NCBI GenBank assembly: GCA_030062745.1
Contig: CP099842.1
Span: 25,515,822-25,579,821, forward strand
DNA length: 64,000 nucleotides
DNA from: Capitulum mitella
Lineage: Eukaryota; Arthropoda; Thecostraca; Pollicipedomorpha; Pollicipedidae
Reading direction: 5' to 3'
Shown here: in pieces, positions 58,501 through 64,000 of the stretch
Layout: every line of letters starts with the position of its first letter
Position numbering within the stretch: the first letter of the stretch is position 1
Notes under the pieces: generated by a model
Seen by the model: only the letters and a program-made list of their open reading frames with translations
Database searches by the model: none
What the model was told of the DNA's origin: nothing
Made by a program: the position numbers and the translations under genes

Positions 58501-61500
58501 CAACGACCAGCTCCGCGAGGAGCTGCAGCGGGCGGCCGACCAGAGCCAACAGACGGAGCGGCTGGACGGGGCGTACGCCCAGCTGGAGGCGGAGCGGGAC
58601 CAGCTCCAGAGAGGTGAGGCCAGCCGCTGGAGAGCGTGGATGCTTGAAAATCGGTCACAGATTTGTGTGCGGGGCAGGCGGTGCAGGCAGATGAAAACTT
58701 TTGTTGGGGGGGACAGGTTTGTTGCAGGTTTACCCAGCGCAACTTAACAGCTTCAAAGTAAACACAAAGAACTAAACTGAATGAGAAAATGCTTTCTTGT
58801 TTGGCTGGTCTGTAACCTCAAAAAAGAAATGCTTTCTAGAGGTGACTGAAGTCTGTGTGCTTTTTTGACACTGGCCTCGAAGCGAATTTCAGTCAGTTTG
58901 CTATGATTGTATATCACATGGCGATATGGCACGGGTTTCCGCGTTTTGCATGGGCTTGTCGGCGCTCAGATCTTCCCCACGGCCACCCTTTATCCGTGGT
59001 CGTGACCTGCAGAGTCCGCCGAACGCCTGGCTGAACTGACCGTGCTGAAGGAGAAGGTGACCACCTTAGAGATAGCTGAGGGCGATGTCACTCACTCCAA
59101 GCTGGCACTGGAGGCCGTTGTCGAGGAACTGCGCCAACAGTTGACAGCCAAGGGTACCCAGAAGGCCGAGCTGGAGCAGCGGGTGAGTGGAACTGCCTCG
59201 GTTACCGGGGACAGAGGGGAAAAGCTTTTTCATTATGTTGTAATGGTGTTTATTGCAAAGTTTTTTTTTTCTCAGTGAATGCGTTTGCTCTTTGTGTCCG
59301 GTTGCTGCGTGAGGTTCCAGAGCAACGCATTTGATTCTCTGGGTCGCCATAAAAAGACTATCTTAGAGATTAACTAAGTTGGTGCATCGCAGTTTGACAG
59401 ACCTTGATGGTTTTTACATCCCACCTGTTATTTGGAATCGACACTAGTGTTTGGGCGTTATCCTCGGCTACACCGAGTGTGACGACGTTGGCGTCCTGAC
59501 GTGGGCACCAACGGCAACGTCCTGACGTTGACGGTTTGTTCTCCAGATATCCGAACTGGAGTCGGCGGACGAGAAGGACGCACTGATCTCTAAGCTGACG
59601 TCGGAAAAGACGAACCTGAAGCTGCAGGTGAAGGACCTGACTTCTTCTCTGGAGGAGGCCAGAGCCGCCCTGGGCGAGGTCAGAGCGGAATTGGAGAAGA
59701 CCGCCGCCAGCCTGGAGGAGACCCTAGCCTCCCACGAGGCGAGCACCGCCTGCCTGGCCGAGACGAACGCCAGGCTGGACGAGGTGCGGACCAGCCTGGA
59801 GGCGGAACAGGCTGCTCGGGCCGCGGCTGAGGCCGAGCTGGCTGTGGTCCGGGCCGAGCTGGGGGAGGCCAAGGCCGAGCTGCAGCGGTCTGGGGCGGAG
59901 CTGGAGACGGCTGGGGACGCGGCAGGCGAGCGCCGCCTACTGGAGGAGGCCGGGGAACGCCACCGGATGGAGGTGGCCGAGCTGGAGGCCAGGATCCTGC
60001 TCCTGGAGACGGCGCCCGAGGGGCGAGACACGGTCGAGGCCGGCAGTCAGGCGGACAGGCAGCTGACGGCCGAGACTGCCTGTCAGGCGGAAAAGATGCA
60101 CACTTCGGAAGTGGGTAGCCAGGCGGAGAAACTGACGACCTCTGAGGCGGGCAGTCAGGCGGAGAAACTAGCCACCTCTGAGGCGGGCAGCCAGGCGGAG
60201 AAACTAGCCACCTCTGAGGCGGGCAGCCAGGCGGAGGTATTGGCGACTTCCGAGGTGGGCAGCCAGGCGGAGAGGCGGACGACCTCCGAGGCGGGCAGTC
60301 AGTCTGATAGGCAGATTCCCACAGACCCGAACAGTTTGGCGGAGAGGCGCGTGACGACGGAGACGGCCAGCCAAGCGGAGAGCCAGCCAGCCGGACTCAC
60401 GGCGGAGGAGTGGGACGACGGCTGGTCGGCCGAGCGGCCGGCCGCCAGCCTGGAGGCCCAGCTGGAGGTGCTCGCCACAGACCTGGAGACGTCCCGCCGA
60501 ATGCTGGAGGAGAGCCGGGCCGACCGTGAGCGGCTCGGGCAGGAGGTGCTGCAGCTGCAGGAGGCGGTCCACGGCCTGGAGGCGGAGCTGAAGAGCTCCG
60601 AGAGCTTCATCTCGGAGCTGCAGTTCAGCAGCAAGCAGCTGCAGGAGCAGCTGGACAGTGAGAAGAACGAGAAGGAGGCCATGCGGAACCAGCACGATGC
60701 TCGTGTCGCCGAGCTGGAACGCGTCGAAGCGGCGGAGGCGACGCCAGACCAGGCCGAGGGCGACCTGAAGAAGATGGTGAAAAAGCTGAAACTGAAGCTG
60801 AAGCAGGAGCTGAAGGCGAAATCATCACTAGAGGAGAAGGTGGGCATTTTGAAGCAGAAGATGGAGGAGTTGAGAACAAACATCTCAGAGCTGGAGAGCG
60901 CTTCGTCGAGGACGAGGGAAGTGCCTTCACCTGACGATCTCACGGCGCTTCAGACTGCACTGGACGAGGCGCGAGCGCAGCTGGAGCAGGAGAGACAGTC
61001 GCGGCAGGCCGCTGATCTCCAGCTGTCGGAAGTACGTAATGCCCTCGAGGCCGTGCAGGCTGAGCGCGAGACGTCGGCGGCTGCAGAGGCGGTGCCGGAG
61101 CGGCAGTCCGCGGCGCAGGACGGCGAGACGGAGACCCCGACCGGGGCCGCCGCGTCCGACAACAAGCAGAAGATGAAGCTGATGAAGGCCAAGCTGCGGA
61201 AGGAGCTGCAGCTGAAGGCGGAGCTCCAGAAGGAGCTGTCCGAGGTGAAGAAGAAATTGGCGGAAGCTGAGGCGCAGCAACATGATTCTATGGCGGCCGT
61301 GGCCGAGGAGACAGCCCGCACGAACGAGCTGGCCCTGGCCACCGCCGCGGAGCTGGCCGATCTGCGGGACAGGCTGGCCGCCGCCGAGTCGGAGGCGGCG
61401 CAACTGGTCCGCGAGAAGGAGACGCTTCTGGAGGAGCTGCGCCGGACCGCCGAGCCGGCTGCTCGCTCGGCGCGCTGTGAGCAGTTGCTGGAGCAGCTGG

Positions 61501-64000
61501 CCGGCCTGCAGGACCTGCTGCAGCGAGAGAGCGACGTCGCCGCGCTGGCGGCCGCCGTCGAGCGGCTGCAGCCGGACGTGCAGGCGGCGGCCGGCGGGGA
61601 GGCGCCGCTGCCGCCGGCCGAGCGCTGCGCCGTGCTGGCTGAGTACAGCCGGCTGCTGGCGCAGGCCGTGATGGAGCGGCGGCCGACGCGCGGCGCCGAC
61701 CTGTTCGAGTTGCCGCTGCTGCGCGCCGCCGACCGCAGCGGCTCGCAGAGCTCGCTGATGAGCGAGCGCTCCGAGTCGGCGCGCAGCGAGCCGGCCGGCG
61801 CCGAGCCGGAGAAGGACGCGCTGCTGCTGAAGCAGCAGGCGCGGCTGCGCCAGCTGATGGCGGCCGTGCGCCGCCGCACCGAGGCGCGGGACGAGGCGCT
61901 GGCCAAGGTGGCCACCCTGGAGGAGGCGGCGCAGACGCTGAGGGGTCGCCTTGAGGAGGTCGAGGCTGAAGCGGCCACGCTGCAAGCCGAGCGGGAGCGG
62001 TGGCTGGCAGACGTGGCAGAGAAGGATGCAAAGATTGCCGCCCTGTCGGGAGATGCGGGCTTATGGGATGCGGAAGTGAAAAAATGGGAAGCTGAAAGGG
62101 CAGAGAAGGAAGCAGAGATACGTCGTGTGCTTGAAGAATCAGAGAGAAAGGAGGCAAAGAGTAAGAAGTTTAAGGCAGAAATTGCTGAAAAGGAAGCTAG
62201 AATTGTTTCGTTGGTGGAAGAAGTAACGAGCAAAGACGCTGAAAGAGAGAGATGGGAGGCAGAAGCGACCGAAAAAGACACACAGATCATCGCTATGAGG
62301 GAGGAATTACTCAGGAAAAATGCGGACAGCGAAAAATGGGAGATAGAATTAGCCGAGAAAGACGCCAAAATTTCTTTGTTGGAGGAAGCGGTCAGCAGTA
62401 GAATCGACAGAAAAGAAAGCGAGGCAGACGCAGCCAAAAGGGACTCCAGAATTAGCGCCTTGTTGGAACTGATAGCTGACAAAGAAGCCGAGAGCGAGAG
62501 ATGCGAGATAGAGGCAATGAACAAGAACAGCGAGATCAGCCGCCTGCAGGAGGAACGTGCCGCCGATCAGGCCGCCCTCACCGACGCCGCCGCGTGGACT
62601 GCATCCCTGGAGGGCCGCCTGACGACGCTGACCGCCCAGCTGGAGAGCAAGGAGGCGGAGCTGGCTGGCCTTCAGTCGCAGCGCGCCGCCTCCGAGCTGC
62701 AGGCCGCGCTGGCGGAGCCGCCCGCCGCCGCCGGCCCGTCCGCCGCCGAGCTGGAGGAGGTAGCCGCCGGCGGCGGGCCGGGCGGCGCCGACTCGGCTCT
62801 GGTCTCGGACGTGCGCGCGCTGATGCAGCAGCTGCGCGCGCTGCCGGCGGCCGAGGCCGGCGCGCTGTTCAGCGTGCCGCGCGGCCTGGACCTGGTCAGC
62901 CTACCGTCGAGCGGCTCCGAGAGTCAGCCGCGCGACTCGTCCGAGGATAACTGGTCGGTGGTGGACGAGCGGCGCTCGGAGGGCGCCACCTCGCCGCCGG
63001 CCGCCGCCGGCAAGGACGCCAGCCCGCCGTCCGAGTCGTCCGAGGCGGTGACGGTGGTGGCCGCCGCGCCGGCCGCCGCCGACTGGCAGTGGGGCGACGA
63101 GACGGCCGGCGCCGGCTGGGACGACTGGGTGCTGGAGGCGCCGGCCGAGGAGCCGGCGCAGGCGGAGCGGCCGCGAGAGGACGCAGGGGATCAGTCGGGG
63201 CAGCCGGTGGAGCCGCTACCGTCTCAGCAGCAGCAGCAGCCGCAGCAGGAGCGGCAGCAAGATCCACAAGCGCCGCAGCAGCAGCCGCCGCAGTCGGACG
63301 TATCTTTGACGATGACGGCCGGCGACGGCTGGGGCTGGTCGGCCGAGGAGGAGGAGGACGAGCTGGCGGCGCCCGGCCTGCCGTCCGGCCAGTGGGGCTG
63401 GGACGAGGACGCCGGCTGGCCGCGCGACGACCAGCCGCCGTCCGAGGCGCTCCGCCTCGGAAACACCGAGCTGGTCAGCGAGCGCGTGTTGGGCCGCGAC
63501 GAGGCGCCGCCGCCGCCGCCGCCGGCGGTCGATACGGCGGCGCTGGCGGCAGAGCTCAGCGCCGTCCGCGAACTGCTGCTCAGCACCCAGATGGAGGTGA
63601 GCGCGCTGCTGGAGGAGCGGACGGAGCTGCGGCGCCAGGTGGAGGCGGTCGCGGCCGAGTCGGAGCCGCCGCTGCCGGACACGGACGCGGTCGCAGCCGC
63701 GGCCGCGGCGGCAGCGGAGACGGCCGCCCGGCTAGAGGCGGCGGTGGCGGAGACGACTCTCCTGCACAGCCAGCTGGCGGCCGCCGAGGGCGAGCGCGAC
63801 GCGGCCCGGCGCCGGCTGGAGGAGCAGCGCGTCGACGCCAGCCACCAGTGGTCGGTGCTGAACTTCGAGAACTCGACGCTGAAGGAGGACCTGGCCGGCA
63901 CCGAGGCCGACCTGATCGAGGTGCAGGCGAAGCTGGACGCCGTCGAGGCGGAGCGGGCGACCGCGGCGAGCCTCGTGGAGCAGAGTCAGCGCGAGCTGGA
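55411..64000 (+). CDS. lva: Giant coiled-coil golgin, lava lamp-like (partial, runs off the window)
   Basis: Exons 55411-55584, 55771-55940, 56270-56432, 56800-56934, 57386-57603, 58082-58199, 58334-58613, 59013-59182 and 59547-64000 (open) join in phase to 1,960 residues so far. The protein is nearly all heptad-patterned coiled coil rich in Glu/Leu/Ala/Gln. The most family-like part is residues 180-270, KDNRIYELTDKITQLEA followed by HEKESVISARTAAVSLVTRAL and TLETLDDTRQQMKDMQEAF. I recognise this as the conserved N-terminal block of insect lava lamp, a Golgi-associated golgin that links Golgi membranes to spectrin and dynein and is needed for cellularisation in flies. In-frame stop TGA 12 bp before the ATG supports 55411 as the start, unless a 5' UTR exon splices in. 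Odd features are the 12-residue repeats (residues 638-757), the 28-residue repeats (from residue 1295), the Trp-acidic motifs and a Gln-rich run near 63223. A generic giantin- or myosin-like coiled coil is the alternative: a long coiled-coil gene is certain, the name is not. Confidence 0.65.
55771..55940 (+). CDS. lva: Golgin exon 2
   Basis: Acceptor gctcctacag ends at 55770 and donor gtcagt begins at 55941. It enters in phase 0 and leaves in phase 2. Coiled coil beginning KLSQAEHEQSSRLDSLSRQM and ending RRERMLEIKRQLEEQ. Confidence 0.8.
56270..56432 (+). CDS. lva: Golgin exon 3
   Basis: Acceptor ggccag ends at 56269; it is a weak acceptor without a good pyrimidine tract, chosen because it alone keeps the frame (EEQR then RRAQEERGRERRSDLEAM). 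Donor gtcagt begins at 56433. The second half is an acidic Ser/Asp linker (DSCDSADSGSDGEVDYGSS) that breaks the coil and could carry phosphosites. Confidence 0.75.
56800..56934 (+). CDS. lva: Golgin exon 4, conserved block
   Basis: Acceptor tgcgtttcag ends at 56799 and donor gtacgc begins at 56935. The exon is exactly 45 codons. It encodes SMTLSDSVRG and then ILAKDNRIYELTDKITQLEA, the first half of the lava lamp-like conserved block. Confidence 0.82.
57386..57603 (+). CDS. lva: Golgin exon 5, conserved block
   Basis: Acceptor ggccgccag ends at 57385 and donor gtgagt begins at 57604. It enters in phase 0 and leaves in phase 2. It encodes HEKESVISARTAAVSLVTRAL and TLETLDDTRQQMKDMQEAF, the segment that most specifically suggests lava lamp. 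Confidence 0.82.
58082..58199 (+). CDS. lva: Golgin exon 6
   Basis: Acceptor gtcacttcaag ends at 58081 and donor gtaaac begins at 58200. It enters in phase 2 and leaves in phase 0. Heptads: LEASEENCKKIESAKFDLV and ANLQERLVKLQAS. Confidence 0.82.
58334..58613 (+). CDS. lva: Golgin exon 7
   Basis: Acceptor tgtttgacag ends at 58333 and donor gtgagg begins at 58614. It enters in phase 0 and leaves in phase 1. Continuous coiled coil (ATLESELTSVKRELADSQKM through AYAQLEAERDQLQR). Confidence 0.83.
59013..59182 (+). CDS. lva: Golgin exon 8
   Basis: Acceptor gacctgcag ends at 59012 and donor gtgagt begins at 59183. It enters in phase 1 and leaves in phase 0. Coiled coil SAERLAELTVLKEKVTTLE through ALEAVVEELRQQL. 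Confidence 0.83.
59547..64000 (+). CDS. lva: Golgin exon 9, giant exon open at the window end
   Basis: Acceptor gttctccag ends at 59546. No stop occurs in this frame for 1,484 codons up to the end of the window. Layout: coiled coil (59547-60029), ten 12-codon repeats (60030-60389), a Trp-acidic patch (about 60400), coiled coil (60430-62000) with a Ser-rich break near 61735-61800, 28-codon repeats in unusually AT-rich DNA (62001-62580), a low-complexity Ala/Pro/Ser/acidic region with Trp-acidic motifs and a Gln-rich run (62700-63530), then coiled coil again. Long frames on the opposite strand here (for example 60950-62524) are shadows of this exon. Confidence 0.85.
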   Translation, partial: MSELESADEKDALISKLTSEKTNLKLQVKDLTSSLEEARAALGEVRAELEKTAASLEETLASHEASTACLAETNARLDEVRTSLEAEQAARAAAEAELAVVRAELGEAKAELQRSGAELETAGDAAGERRLLEEAGERHRMEVAELEARILLLETAPEGRDTVEAGSQADRQLTAETACQAEKMHTSEVGSQAEKLTTSEAGSQAEKLATSEAGSQAEKLATSEAGSQAEVLATSEVGSQAERRTTSEAGSQSDRQIPTDPNSLAERRVTTETASQAESQPAGLTAEEWDDGWSAERPAASLEAQLEVLATDLETSRRMLEESRADRERLGQEVLQLQEAVHGLEAELKSSESFISELQFSSKQLQEQLDSEKNEKEAMRNQHDARVAELERVEAAEATPDQAEGDLKKMVKKLKLKLKQELKAKSSLEEKVGILKQKMEELRTNISELESASSRTREVPSPDDLTALQTALDEARAQLEQERQSRQAADLQLSEVRNALEAVQAERETSAAAEAVPERQSAAQDGETETPTGAAASDNKQKMKLMKAKLRKELQLKAELQKELSEVKKKLAEAEAQQHDSMAAVAEETARTNELALATAAELADLRDRLAAAESEAAQLVREKETLLEELRRTAEPAARSARCEQLLEQLAGLQDLLQRESDVAALAAAVERLQPDVQAAAGGEAPLPPAERCAVLAEYSRLLAQAVMERRPTRGADLFELPLLRAADRSGSQSSLMSERSESARSEPAGAEPEKDALLLKQQARLRQLMAAVRRRTEARDEALAKVATLEEAAQTLRGRLEEVEAEAATLQAERERWLADVAEKDAKIAALSGDAGLWDAEVKKWEAERAEKEAEIRRVLEESERKEAKSKKFKAEIAEKEARIVSLVEEVTSKDAERERWEAEATEKDTQIIAMREELLRKNADSEKWEIELAEKDAKISLLEEAVSSRIDRKESEADAAKRDSRISALLELIADKEAESERCEIEAMNKNSEISRLQEERAADQAALTDAAAWTASLEGRLTTLTAQLESKEAELAGLQSQRAASELQAALAEPPAAAGPSAAELEEVAAGGGPGGADSALVSDVRALMQQLRALPAAEAGALFSVPRGLDLVSLPSSGSESQPRDSSEDNWSVVDERRSEGATSPPAAAGKDASPPSESSEAVTVVAAAPAAADWQWGDETAGAGWDDWVLEAPAEEPAQAERPREDAGDQSGQPVEPLPSQQQQQPQQERQQDPQAPQQQPPQSDVSLTMTAGDGWGWSAEEEEDELAAPGLPSGQWGWDEDAGWPRDDQPPSEALRLGNTELVSERVLGRDEAPPPPPPAVDTAALAAELSAVRELLLSTQMEVSALLEERTELRRQVEAVAAESEPPLPDTDAVAAAAAAAAETAARLEAAVAETTLLHSQLAAAEGERDAARRRLEEQRVDASHQWSVLNFENSTLKEDLAGTEADLIEVQAKLDAVEAERATAASLVEQSQREL
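60030..60389 (+). repeat. Coding 36-bp tandem repeat, ten units
   Basis: Ten consecutive 36-bp units encode a 12-residue repeat with consensus TSEAGSQAEKLA. Units 4 and 5 differ by one base; the outer units are more diverged (for example TAETACQAEKMH and PTDPNSLAERRV). The period is not a multiple of seven, so the block interrupts the heptad register. Confidence 0.95.
62001..62579 (+). repeat. Coding 84-bp repeat, six to seven diverged units
   Basis: Units start at 62001, 62085, 62169, 62253, 62337, 62421 (27 codons) and 62502. Each begins with W, F, E or C plus an acidic stretch and contains (A/T)EK(D/E)A.I near its ninth residue, for example WEAEATEKDTQIIAMREELL. Twenty-eight residues equal four heptads. 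The block is markedly richer in A and T than the exon on both sides. Confidence 0.85.

Noticed and set aside
60950..62524. 524-codon minus-strand frame and its neighbours (60927-61985, 63224-63901)
   Set aside because: These are shadows of the plus-strand golgin exon: Ser/Ala- or Leu/Arg-rich complements of Glu/Ala/Leu coiled-coil codons.

Overview
The window is nuclear DNA from an animal, almost certainly an arthropod. It is GC- and CpG-rich, its coding exons are split by GT-AG introns, and it carries (TA)n microsatellites, minisatellites and fragments of transposable elements. Coding exons are strongly G/C-ending. The third gene is closest to the insect golgin lava lamp, which points to arthropods. 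The extreme GC and CpG richness of both exons and spacers suggests a crustacean, possibly a barnacle. That last step is only an impression, because no species marker is present.

Layout. Positions 1-34,500 contain no gene I can recognise. This part is a mosaic of CpG-island-like GC-rich blocks (about 3.1-4.1, 5-6.4, 7.1-9.4, 10.6-13.4, 15.6-16.1, 20-20.5, 21.3-22.8, 24.1-24.4, 25.9-26.5 and 30.3-34.1 kb), AT-rich stretches and many degenerate tandem repeats. It may be intergenic, or a 5' intron or regulatory region of the gene that follows. Three genes then lie head to tail on the + strand. (1) 34.5-39.6 kb: an AEBP2/Jing homologue, a PRC2 accessory zinc-finger protein, five exons with the 5' start unresolved. 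(2) 44.85-52.63 kb: a complete UTP4 (cirhin) gene of seven exons and 691 residues, coding for a WD40 subunit of the UtpA complex of the small-subunit processome. (3) 55.41 kb to the window end: a giant coiled-coil Golgi protein, best matched to lava lamp, with eight small exons and then one exon of more than 4.4 kb still open at position 64,000 (1,960 residues so far). All exon phases join without a frame break in all three genes.

The genes are not functionally linked in any obvious way: chromatin repression, rRNA processing, and Golgi tethering or motor attachment. Most of the unusual structure is in non-coding DNA. There is a hAT-type non-autonomous transposon in UTP4 intron 3, two sharply bounded CpG-depleted blocks (UTP4 intron 1, and the region in front of the golgin), a diverged duplication straddling one of those boundaries, and an excess of the CRE palindrome TGACGTCA. 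Inside coding DNA, the AEBP2 homologue has a PIP-box-like motif and three SUMO-consensus sites. The golgin has exact 12-residue and 28-residue internal repeats and a set of tryptophan-acidic motifs.

Exon limits come from reading splice consensus, phase and remembered family similarity. No alignment or expression data were available.
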